A stretch of 64,000 nt of DNA. Source: Gleimia coleocanis DSM 15436 (GTDB lineage Bacteria > Actinomycetota > Actinomycetes > Actinomycetales > Actinomycetaceae). Of the stretch, positions 9,801-17,012 are shown piece by piece. The stretch's first letter is position 1. The number at the start of each line of letters is the position of its first letter. The stretch is from NCBI RefSeq assembly GCF_000159015.1, contig NZ_DS999545.1, forward strand, positions 310,001 through 374,000. Reading direction: 5' to 3'. The notes below the pieces were generated by a model. It was given only the letters and a program-made list of their open reading frames with translations. It was not told the DNA's origin and did no database searches. The position numbers were made by a program, and so were the translations under genes.

Positions 9801-10028
9801 CTCCCATTCAGTAAGGGTGGCTAGTTGTGACAAGTCTTCTGGGTGAGGCAAAGCCGTGAAAGTAGGGTAGTAGCGGAAATCCCAAGTTCCACTCAGGTCA
9901 TGGTCAAAGCTAGAAACTTTGGTGTGGGATTCTGCCTCAGAAACAAACCAACGGTGATCGCTGTGTGCTTCTAAACGGTTGTCGAAAATACGCGTAGGTT
10001 CGCGTAACCAATCTAAAGTAAAGGTCAT
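6882..10028 (-). CDS. lacZ: Beta-galactosidase, GH2 (LacZ)
   Basis: A 1048-residue glycoside hydrolase family 2 enzyme, close in length to E. coli LacZ (1023), hydrolysing beta-galactosides in the cytoplasm (no signal peptide). Order: sugar-binding jelly roll, Ig-like domain, TIM barrel, domain 4 and C-terminal small chain. The acid/base Glu452 is in MWSCGNESYGG and the nucleophile Glu518 in IVCEYAHAMGNS. It starts at ATG 10028, overlapping the upstream permease stop by four bases, so it is translationally coupled as the last gene of the sugar-uptake operon. Two overlapping CGCCCTCG octamers form a palindrome inside it at 9197-9210. Confidence 0.96.
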   Translation of the reverse strand: MTFTLDWLREPTRIFDNRLEAHSDHRWFVSEAESHTKVSSFDHDLSGTWDFRYYPTFTALPHPEDLSQLATLTEWEQIPVPGHLQMHGYDRNRYVNTQYPWDGWENLEVGDLPSLHNPVGVYRRRFTRPEQVATDSRFRLVFEGAESAVAVWLNGKWVGYATDGFTPSAFDVTDLLVDGQNTLLAVVFMWHSGSWLEDQDFFRFAGLHRPVWLLEVPATHVEHLTIRADLNDDFTHATVRVRVEGVAAESITAVLRSSDTDLELSFNTDEKVFEGALDNPRLWSAEDPFLYDLTLTVRNVNGEITEVIPQKLGVRRFEIKDSLLLINGQRLVFKGVNRHEFGPNGRVVSDDMTTRDLLALKNIGCNAVRTSHYPNSSHLYAECDRLGLYVIDEMNLESHGVWDKLRFYGLPDTEAVPGDFPQWLPTLLDRAKSMLRRDLNHPSIIMWSCGNESYGGTNLLEVSNYFRSADDRPVHYEGTYWDPRYTDTTDVLTSMYVPAAEIEDYLRENREKPYIVCEYAHAMGNSFGAVDKYLDLARREPLFHGGFIWDFADQAVLLTDPQGKPYWGYGGDSGEAPHDAEFCGNGIFYADHSESTKIPEVRAVYAPFHFVVSDTAVEISSDLLFTASDQFVFRVTLSADGVEVASATFDTAVPALGKETYPLPESVQIPAFAPESVEVEYTLTVSALTIRATEWAPAGHEVAFGQSSFRYLSEVLTLVPKPGSAPARQLIVDSASAERTKLSTAPIQVTGLRVVDGIHNIGIHGERFSILFSKIYGGPISYRFGEVGRGPDDGRQLLAVPPRPCFWHAQTSNERGWQSTFVDGQWLLASRYARTLPDAMPTLTYSDNAAVVTYVYELPTVPVSQAEVAYAVSATGRIEVTVEVTPGDGLTDMPEFGVLLAAPKELQQMHWYGEGPVECYVDRRLGTRLGIHDALVADQQVPYLRPQESGNRTGVRWVEVVDESGSGLRFDCAGSLFGMEFAAQPYSPYEVENARHSFELPPVSYTWLRPALMRRGVGGDNSWGARTHPEFCLPVGVPLRFTFAFQGI

Positions 10029-10834
10029 TTGATTGCCCCCGTAATACCTTCGGCGAAAGCACGCTGCAATACTAGGAAGATAACCATAGCTGGCAAAGAA
10101 GCAATCAAAACTGCCAGCATTAAAGCGCCGTAGTCAGTGACGTAGCCGGAAGAAAAGTTGGAAATCAACATCGGCATAGTCTGGTAGGCAGAGTCTACCA
10201 GGATAACTTTTGGCCAGAGGAAGTTATTCCACGCAGCCATGAAAGTAATAACCGCTGCTGCCGCGTAGGTAGCGCGCATAGTGGGCAGGTAAATGCGGGC
10301 GAAAATTGCGATTTCAGACAGGCCATCCAGTCGGGCGGCTTCTAAGATTTCATGTGGGAAGTTACGGGAGGCCTGACGGAAAAGCAGAATCAGGAATGGC
10401 GTAGAAATAGTTGGCAGGATAACTGCGGCAGTGGAGTTGATAAGACCATTCTGTGCAAACAGCTGGAACAGTGGAATCATGGTGGCTGCGAATGGAATCA
10501 TCATTGCTAATAGCAGTACTGCCATGAGGCGGTCTTTTCCTTTAGAATGGTAGATTTCGAAGCCGTATCCTGCGAAAGAGCAGAATATGAGAGACAGGAC
10601 GGTAGTGAGAATCGCGTTTACAGCAGAGTGGTAGAGGGCTGAACCCAAATCCTGCTGGGCTACTAGGTTATTGAAGTTTTCTAGCAGGTTTGTGCCTGGT
10701 AGGAGCTTTGAGCCGAGTACTTCCTGGGAGGTGTTGGTTGCGGAAACCATCATGAAGTACAGCGGGAAGACTGAGAAAACTGCGAAAATCGTGAGGAAAA
10801 TGTATGCGGGTGCGTTACGAAGTTTCTTAGTCAC
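10025..10834 (-). CDS. Carbohydrate ABC transporter permease (MalG/LacG type)
   Basis: About 269 residues with six predicted membrane helices and the EAA cytoplasmic loop characteristic of binding-protein-dependent permeases (EILEAARLDGLSEIAIFARIYLP). I prefer GTG 10834 because an AAGGTAGG lies 8 bases upstream; GTG 10843 is an alternative. It overlaps the first permease by 8 bases and lacZ by 4, so the genes are coupled. It pairs with the other permease to form the membrane channel for a beta-galactoside. No ATPase gene is in the locus, so a shared MsiK-like ATPase elsewhere is expected. Confidence 0.93.
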   Translation of the reverse strand: MTKKLRNAPAYIFLTIFAVFSVFPLYFMMVSATNTSQEVLGSKLLPGTNLLENFNNLVAQQDLGSALYHSAVNAILTTVLSLIFCSFAGYGFEIYHSKGKDRLMAVLLLAMMIPFAATMIPLFQLFAQNGLINSTAAVILPTISTPFLILLFRQASRNFPHEILEAARLDGLSEIAIFARIYLPTMRATYAAAAVITFMAAWNNFLWPKVILVDSAYQTMPMLISNFSSGYVTDYGALMLAVLIASLPAMVIFLVLQRAFAEGITGAIK

Positions 10835-11726
10835 GCTTATCACCTACCTTCATTTGGATAAATGCGAGGACTGCTACCAGGATTAGGATTACGTAGGAAA
10901 TCGCTGCTGCGTAGCCAAAGTTAGGGCTCTTTAAGAAGGAAACATCAAAGAGATAGTGGGACATGGTCATGGTGGAGTAGGCTGGACCGCCCTTAGTGAG
11001 GTTCCAAGATTCGTCGAACAGCTGCAGGGTGCCGTTAGTGGACATGATGGCGGTTAGTAGAATCATTGGTTTTAGCTGTGGGACGGTAACGTACCAGAAA
11101 GTTTGCCAAGCGTTAGCGCCGTCAAGTTTGGCTGCTTCGAGAGTATAACGGTCAATGTTTTGCAATCCAGCGAGGAAGAAAATCATGTTGAAGCCGGTCC
11201 AGCGCCAGAGTAGGCCTAAGATGATGGCGAACTGAGCAGTGTGGGTTTGTCCCAGCCAGTTGATAGGAGTGCTGATAATCCCCATACCCAGTAGGGCGTC
11301 GTTAAAGAAGCCATCAGTGGCGAAGAGTGTGCGGAAAACCAGGGAGTAGGATACTAGGGAAACTGCACAGGGAAGGAAGATAGCGGTACGCCAAAGTCCT
11401 TTGAATTTTAAGTTTGGATTATTCAGTAGTACAGCAAGTAGTAGTGCCAGAATCAGCATGATTGGCACCTGGATAATCAAGTAGATGAAGGTGTTTTTCA
11501 TGGTCTTGAGGAAGATTTCGTCTTCCAAAAGACGCTGGTAGTTGGACCAGAGTGGTTCTGCGTATTTTAGATTGCGTCCGCGTCCCGTTTGCAGTGAGAG
11601 CAGAAACGCTTTGAACATGGGGTAGAAGTTCATTACAAAGATTAACGCTGCGGCAGGTAGCAGGAACCACCAGCCGATGAGGTTGTAGCGTTGTCCTTGC
11701 GTCAATGAGCGTCGTTCTTTAGACAC
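10827..11726 (-). CDS. Carbohydrate ABC transporter permease (MalF/LacF type)
   Basis: A 299-residue membrane protein from GTG 11726 with AAAGGAG upstream. It has six membrane helices and the EAA loop (YTLEAAKLDGANAWQTFWYVTVPQLKP). Partner of the downstream permease. It lies after the binding-protein gene, separated by about 190 bases that contain a strong hairpin, which would make the permeases less abundant than the binding protein. Confidence 0.93.
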   Translation of the reverse strand: MSKERRSLTQGQRYNLIGWWFLLPAAALIFVMNFYPMFKAFLLSLQTGRGRNLKYAEPLWSNYQRLLEDEIFLKTMKNTFIYLIIQVPIMLILALLLAVLLNNPNLKFKGLWRTAIFLPCAVSLVSYSLVFRTLFATDGFFNDALLGMGIISTPINWLGQTHTAQFAIILGLLWRWTGFNMIFFLAGLQNIDRYTLEAAKLDGANAWQTFWYVTVPQLKPMILLTAIMSTNGTLQLFDESWNLTKGGPAYSTMTMSHYLFDVSFLKSPNFGYAAAISYVILILVAVLAFIQMKVGDKRD

Positions 11727-11854
11727 CGGTCATCTCCTTTGATGGGGTGGACTCGGACGAATTCGGTTTTATATCGGGATGTTTCGTTGTGTTTGTAGGC
11801 TGCGTTGCTTGGGTGCGTGGATTTTCCCGAGGGCGGAAGAAGAGTGTAAGTGTG

Positions 11855-11897
11855 AAGGTGGGGGCGCGGTCGGAGAGGTTGACTGCGCCCCCACCTT
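11855..11897 (-). terminator. Intercistronic hairpin between binding protein and permeases
   Basis: Perfect 13 bp stem, AAGGTGGGGGCGC (11855-11867) with GCGCCCCCACCTT (11885-11897). No T-run follows on the minus strand, so it is more likely an mRNA-stabilising or partial-termination element than a full terminator. Confidence 0.65.
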
Positions 11898-11915
11898 AGT
11901 TTTAGGTTGGAAACC

Positions 11916-13211
11916 TTACTTCATTTCGAATTCGACGGTTTCCTGTGCTTCCTTCAGAGCGGTCTTTGGATCTTGGCCTTGAACGATCTTAGTCATAGCT
12001 GCGGATACTGCTGCCAGTCCTTCGTAGTAGTAAACGCCGGTGTTATCGGATGGTACGTGCTTGCCGTAGCCCACGATGTCAGCGTAGATTGCCTGGCCGC
12101 CGAAGAATTCCAGTGGTTCTGCGTAGACGGAGGAATCACCAGCTGGGATGTAGTTAGCGATTGCGCCGGATGCTGGGAGGATGGTGTCGTAGAGCTTGGT
12201 GGAGCCAGCGAAAGTGGACTTCAGGAAGTCGGTTGCTAGTTCTACGTTTGCGTTAGCGGAAACTGCCCAAGAGGAACCACCGTTTGCAGAGTAGTGGGTG
12301 GCGGCGGCAACACCATCGAGTGCTGGGATGGAGGTTACTGCCCACTTGCCGGACTGGTCTTTTGCGGTCTGGATGGAACCGGAAATCCAGGCGCCCTGCA
12401 TTACGCCAGTTACCTGGTCGTTAACGAAGGAGGAAATGAATTCGTCCCAGGAGTTAACTTCGAGCAGTACGCCAGAGTCAACCAGGTCCTTGTAGGTCTT
12501 GGTGACCTTCAGCAGAACTTCGTTGTCAGCGATAGTTGGTTCACCCTTTTCGTTGAAGAAGGATGCGCCTGCGGACTGCATCATGATCTTAACGATGTCA
12601 GACTGGCCAGCGGTGGTGGAGATCATTGGGCGGCCGGTCTTTTCCTTAACAACTTTGCCCTTTTCGATGAATTCGTTCCAGGTGATGTCGGTGAAGTCAG
12701 CTACGGTGAAGCCGGCTTCCTTCAGGACGTCGGTGCGCAGTGCCAAAATAGCGGTGCCGGAGTCGAATGGAACGCCGTAGTTCATGCCGTCAACAGTGGA
12801 GTAGTCAACTACTGACTTAGGGAAGTCTTTGAAGTTGATGCCGGAGTCGGTTAGGTCGGTGAACAGGTCTGGGTAGTTGATAGCGTTCTTCTGGAATGCG
12901 TAGTTCTGCATTAGGAAGATGTCTGGTAGCTGGTCGGTCTGACCGGACTGTGCCAGGGTGATGATCTTGGACTGTACGTCATCCCATGGGGTTTCTACGA
13001 TATTGAGCTTAAAGTCTGGGTGGGTTTCCTGGTAGACCTTTTCTGCTTCCTTCATCGCGTAGATGTTGAATGCTGGATCCCAGGTCCAGACGGTGAGGGT
13101 GTTGTCGTCTTTATCAGCTGCCTTGTTGTCGGCAGCGCCGCCGCCACATGCAGACAAGAGTAGGGTGGTTGCTGCTGCAACGGCAATTACTGAGTTGCGG
13201 AGTTTCCTCAT
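11916..13211 (-). CDS. Sugar-binding lipoprotein of ABC transporter (family 1 SBP)
   Basis: A 431-residue extracellular solute-binding protein. The signal peptide ends in a lipobox LLLSAC, with the lipidated Cys at about residue 22. The following sequence (LTVWTWDPAFNIYAMKEAEKVYQETHP) is typical of family 1 sugar-binding proteins. First gene of the binding protein-permease-permease-lacZ operon, divergent from the LacI gene, with the operator pair just upstream. The context points to lactose or another beta-galactoside; the exact ligand cannot be read from sequence. Confidence 0.93.
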   Translation of the reverse strand: MRKLRNSVIAVAAATTLLLSACGGGAADNKAADKDDNTLTVWTWDPAFNIYAMKEAEKVYQETHPDFKLNIVETPWDDVQSKIITLAQSGQTDQLPDIFLMQNYAFQKNAINYPDLFTDLTDSGINFKDFPKSVVDYSTVDGMNYGVPFDSGTAILALRTDVLKEAGFTVADFTDITWNEFIEKGKVVKEKTGRPMISTTAGQSDIVKIMMQSAGASFFNEKGEPTIADNEVLLKVTKTYKDLVDSGVLLEVNSWDEFISSFVNDQVTGVMQGAWISGSIQTAKDQSGKWAVTSIPALDGVAAATHYSANGGSSWAVSANANVELATDFLKSTFAGSTKLYDTILPASGAIANYIPAGDSSVYAEPLEFFGGQAIYADIVGYGKHVPSDNTGVYYYEGLAAVSAAMTKIVQGQDPKTALKEAQETVEFEMK

Positions 13212-13269
13212 CTTTGAGCCTCTTTCTTCTGTGAATGTGTAACTGATTCGGTCTTCGGTGACCGCTTCG

Positions 13270-13307
13270 ATGTTTACGTAAACATGGTATCGTGTTTACG
13301 TAAACAT
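13270..13307. promoter_or_regulatory. Double LacI-family operator
   Basis: Two palindromes with the core TGTTTACGTAAACA at 13271-13284 and 13293-13306. The 22-base centre spacing is two helical turns. They lie between the divergent binding-protein and lacI genes, with the typical LacI/GalR central CG. The regulator encoded next to them should repress the operon and itself. Confidence 0.88.
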
Positions 13308-13369
13308 TTTCCAGATTCTTAAATAACACTTTGGTAACAGAGTGGAAATCAGGTGATAAAGTAGGAGTC

Positions 13370-14404
13370 ATGGTAACAACCCGACGCGCAAAGAAGCGAG
13401 TGGGCCCCTCAATTGCTGATGTTGCAAAACTAGCGGGGGTATCCTCGCAAACAGTCTCCCGCATCTCCACCGGAGCCCAGCAGGTAAGCCCCAAAACCAG
13501 GGAAAAAGTCCTTGCAGCTATGGCGGAACTCGGCTACTCTCCAAACCGCGCAGCTCGCGCCCTGCGCTCCGGAAAATTTAAAGTCATAGGCGTACTCACT
13601 CAAAGAATTGAACGCACTGGTGAATCTCTCACAGCGGGCGGAGTAGTAGAAGCCGCCCTCGAAGCGGGATATACGATTGCGCTCGTGCAGACCCACGAAC
13701 CAGAAAAAGGCGACGGTAGAAAACTTGTCCGACGCCTTTCTGAACAAGCCATCGACGGACTAATCATCGTTCAAGCCGGTACCTCAACTAACGAACAACT
13801 ATCCCTACCATCAGGCCTTCCAGTAGTCGTCGCCGATTCTGCCCTCACCCACCTTTTCCCCTCAGTGAATGCCGACCAACGCGCCGGAATGCGTCAAGCC
13901 ATGGCGCACCTCATCGGACTAGGGCATAAATACATTGCCCACGTAACCGGACCACGTAACTCCCAATCTGCACTGTTACGTAAAGAAGAATGGGAAAAAG
14001 CCCTCCAAGAAGCACAACTGCCAATAATCCCCGCTTTCCCCGGCGACTGGACAGCCGCATCAGGCTACCAAGCTGGAAAACAGATTGCCGCCGATAAGCG
14101 AATCACCGCAGTTATGTGTGCCAACGATGAAATCGCAGTCGGAGTCATGCGTGCCCTCTCCGAAGCCGGAGTAAACGTCCCCTCAGAGGTCTCAGTCATC
14201 GGTTTCGATGGAATCGAACTAGGGGAATTCTTACCCACTCCACTCACCACCGTACGTCAAGACTTCGCAAAAACCGGACGAACCATGGTGGACCTAGTAA
14301 TACAACAAATAAACCAGGGGGTAATCGCAGGCGAATTTGCAACACTCATCCCCACACAACTAATCGTCAGGGAAAGTACCGCGCTAGCAGGTATTCGAAA
14401 ATAA
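13370..14404 (+). CDS. LacI-family transcriptional regulator of the galactoside locus
   Basis: 344 residues from ATG 13370, with TAGGAG 3-8 bases upstream. N-terminal HTH (PSIADVAKLAGVSSQTVSRI), hinge helix region (SPNRAARALRSGK), then a periplasmic-binding-like effector domain ending in DFAKTGRTMVDLVIQQI. The YxPNxxARxL segment is the standard hinge. It is divergent to the transport operon and separated by the double operator, so autoregulation and inducer-dependent repression are expected. Confidence 0.93.
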   Translation: MVTTRRAKKRVGPSIADVAKLAGVSSQTVSRISTGAQQVSPKTREKVLAAMAELGYSPNRAARALRSGKFKVIGVLTQRIERTGESLTAGGVVEAALEAGYTIALVQTHEPEKGDGRKLVRRLSEQAIDGLIIVQAGTSTNEQLSLPSGLPVVVADSALTHLFPSVNADQRAGMRQAMAHLIGLGHKYIAHVTGPRNSQSALLRKEEWEKALQEAQLPIIPAFPGDWTAASGYQAGKQIAADKRITAVMCANDEIAVGVMRALSEAGVNVPSEVSVIGFDGIELGEFLPTPLTTVRQDFAKTGRTMVDLVIQQINQGVIAGEFATLIPTQLIVRESTALAGIRK

Positions 14405-14417
14405 CATTCACCACTAC

Positions 14418-14433
14418 GAAAACCCGGGTTTTC
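14418..14433. terminator. Short hairpin between convergent genes
   Basis: Palindrome GAAAACCCGGGTTTTC between the lacI stop (14404) and the converging Fe-S protein stop (14454). A/T tracts flank the GC core on both strands, so it may act in both directions. Confidence 0.55.
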
Positions 14434-14453
14434 ATGTTGGGGAAACGTAAAAA

Positions 14454-16832
14454 CTACTCAACATCCCCGCGACGCACCGCGTCTAACATCAACAACGACA
14501 CGTCCTTAACCTCAACCGAAGCACTTGTAGAAGACAACATCTGCGTACAGAACGGACAACCCGTAGCCACCACAGTAGCCCCAGTTTCAGCTGCCTCATC
14601 AGCACGTACCTGAGCAATCCGCTGCCCGCGAGACTCTTCCATCCAAGCGCGAGAGCCACCCGCTCCACAACACATAGCACGGTCCTGTGATCGTGGCATC
14701 TCCACCAGCTCCAACTGAGAATCCGCCGACAATAACTCACGCGGAGCCTCAAAAATCTGATTATGACGCCCCAAATAACAAGGATCATGGAACGTAATCT
14801 TAGTTTTCAAAATACTGGAAGAAACAGCGTCGCCCTCGGAAGTAGAAACAGGAGGAGCCGCCAACCGCAAACGCCCCTCACGCACCAGCCGATTCAACAA
14901 CTGCGTATGGTGAATCACCTCAAAAGTACCACCCAACTCAGGGTACTCATTTGCAATCGTATTAAAACAATGCGCACACGACACTACAATCCGCTTTACC
15001 GAAGCCTCATGCAAAGTGGAAATAGCCTGCTCTGCCAACATCTGGAACAAAAGCTCATTACCCGCACGACGAGCCGGATCACCCGTACAAGACTCACCTG
15101 AACCCAACACGCCAAAACGTACTTCAGCTCGCCACAACAACTCAGCCACTGCCGCAGAAGTCTTTTTAGCCCGATCATCAAACGCGCCAGCACAACCAAC
15201 CCAGAAAACCCAATCTAACTCAGACGCATCCTCAACGTCCTCACCGATTACCGGGACATCAAAATCAAGGTTCTTTGCCCAATCCATACGTTTACGCGCA
15301 GCCTGACCATACGGATTCCCCTTCGTTTCCAACGAGCGGAAAGGCTTCGCCAAATCCCGCGGAAACGCAGACTCCATCAAAACCTGGTGGCGACGCAAAT
15401 TAATAATATGATCTACATGCTCAATATCCACCGGACACTGATCTACACAAGCCCCACAAGTCGTACAATCCCACAGGGCATCCTCAGAAACCACTTCACC
15501 AACCAGGGATGCAGAAACCAAAGAAACCCCAGAGTCGCCCGTATTACCAGACGCCCGCAAAGCAGCTAAAACATCCACAGAATGTGCAGACTGTGGCCAA
15601 TTTGGATCAACCTCATTCCCCTCAGGAGATGGCAGAGCCTTCGTAACTTCCACTGCCGCCACATGGTCACGCAATGACAACACCAACAGCTTCGGAGAAA
15701 GTGGCTTACCCGTATTCCATGCGGGGCAAAGCTCCTGACAACGACCACACTCAGTACAAGTCGAAAAATCTAAACGAGCCTTCCATGTCAAGTCCGCCAC
15801 AGAACCATAGCCCAGTACCGCATCCTCATCCAAAGACTCTAAGTCCTCATCAGAACGAACCGGTTTACCATCCACCAACAGAGGCGGCAAAGCTCCTAAA
15901 GACTTAGACCCATCTGCATTCCGACGCGCATAAACATTCACCAACGCTAAGAAACGGTGCCAGGCAACGCCCATCGTGGTGACTACGCCAACTACAGCCA
16001 TCCAGATCATAGAAACTGCGATTTTAAGGAAAGCCAGAACATACAAGGCGCTCAGCAGAGCATTTACTGGTAGCTTAGCCAGTAAAGTCCCCAGCCACGC
16101 AGTTAGGGGGAAATGCCAGGCAGTTGCGTACTCAGGATTCAGAATAAGAGTCCCGAACTCATTCGTAGCTCTCGTTTTCCCAAGGGCGAATTCTAAAGCT
16201 CGTAGACCAATCACTGCTACAACCACTAAAAGGATAATCGCTTCAACAAAGCGAGCCTCCCAGCGGGTAGACCCTAAGAAACGTGAAGCTCCTTGAGGAT
16301 AAGGGCTGTTAGGCTCGTGCTTAGCAGAAACACGTAGTGTGCCGCCCTCGGCTTCTTCAACTGAACCATGCGTAGCCCGCACGCGCACAAAAATCAGCCA
16401 AATAATGCCCGCTAAACCAGCCCAAGCAAAAAACTCTACCAGCCACTCAAACAGGAAAAAATGCCCCAAGAGAGGCAGCTGGAAAGCCGGGTTAAAAAGC
16501 TGCCCGTAGCCGGTTACTAAGGTTAAAAATAAAACTGGGAAAGAAACCATCACCAGCCAGTGCGCAATCCGCACAGCCGGGCGACCTTTAAATTCCTTAT
16601 GTGACAGCAGGTTTAACAGCAGCATTTTTAACCGCTGCCACGGGTGATTAAACCGGCTAGGTTGCGGACGCCCCTGCTTAATACGTGAAACCAGTACGAG
16701 AATCGCGCGAAGAAACGCGGCTAAACCAATCCCGGAAATAATTACAGCGAGAAGTAAGCTCACGAGGCGCACAGTAGACGGGTTCAACCAAAGCTCCTTT
16801 AATACTGGGTGCATTCCGAAAAAATCAAGCAA
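14454..16832 (-). CDS. Membrane-bound Fe-S oxidoreductase with CCG domains (Rv0338c-like)
   Basis: 792 residues. The N-terminal third has about six membrane helices like the cytochrome-b-like anchor of nitrate reductase gamma and heterodisulfide reductase. Two 4Fe-4S motifs follow, CTECGRCQELCPAW and CTTCGACVDQCPVDIEHVD. Next come CCG domains, ending in CCGAGGSRAWMEE and GCPFC. It probably passes electrons between the quinone pool and an unknown soluble partner. The start is uncertain: TTG 16832 begins the listed frame and ATG 16814 is an alternative. An ATG at 16850 after AAGGGGA is out of frame by one base within a T6 run. Confidence 0.88.
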   Translation of the reverse strand: MLDFFGMHPVLKELWLNPSTVRLVSLLLAVIISGIGLAAFLRAILVLVSRIKQGRPQPSRFNHPWQRLKMLLLNLLSHKEFKGRPAVRIAHWLVMVSFPVLFLTLVTGYGQLFNPAFQLPLLGHFFLFEWLVEFFAWAGLAGIIWLIFVRVRATHGSVEEAEGGTLRVSAKHEPNSPYPQGASRFLGSTRWEARFVEAIILLVVVAVIGLRALEFALGKTRATNEFGTLILNPEYATAWHFPLTAWLGTLLAKLPVNALLSALYVLAFLKIAVSMIWMAVVGVVTTMGVAWHRFLALVNVYARRNADGSKSLGALPPLLVDGKPVRSDEDLESLDEDAVLGYGSVADLTWKARLDFSTCTECGRCQELCPAWNTGKPLSPKLLVLSLRDHVAAVEVTKALPSPEGNEVDPNWPQSAHSVDVLAALRASGNTGDSGVSLVSASLVGEVVSEDALWDCTTCGACVDQCPVDIEHVDHIINLRRHQVLMESAFPRDLAKPFRSLETKGNPYGQAARKRMDWAKNLDFDVPVIGEDVEDASELDWVFWVGCAGAFDDRAKKTSAAVAELLWRAEVRFGVLGSGESCTGDPARRAGNELLFQMLAEQAISTLHEASVKRIVVSCAHCFNTIANEYPELGGTFEVIHHTQLLNRLVREGRLRLAAPPVSTSEGDAVSSSILKTKITFHDPCYLGRHNQIFEAPRELLSADSQLELVEMPRSQDRAMCCGAGGSRAWMEESRGQRIAQVRADEAAETGATVVATGCPFCTQMLSSTSASVEVKDVSLLMLDAVRRGDVE

Positions 16833-17012
16833 GTTAAAGTAGAACGCATAGTCCCCTTAATTATCTAACTTTCCGCGCAACAGGTAAAGCGGAGCCCAGT
16901 CGCAAGAAGATATCAACTCTGCTAAGACATACAACGGCAATAAATGTCGCGCGAGCGAGCTCACACTGTTAAGTTGGAAAGAGCATCCCAAACAGCGCCA
17001 AGGACTCTAACT

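Noticed and set aside
12294-12815. 173-residue plus-strand frame opposite the sugar-binding protein
   Set aside because: Codon-pattern shadow of a clear lipoprotein gene on the other strand.
16814-16850. T6-run frameshift in the Fe-S oxidoreductase start
   Set aside because: An extra T would join ATG 16850 to the gene, but the AAGGGGA spacing is too short and TTG 16832 or ATG 16814 can serve, so evidence for a frameshift is weak.
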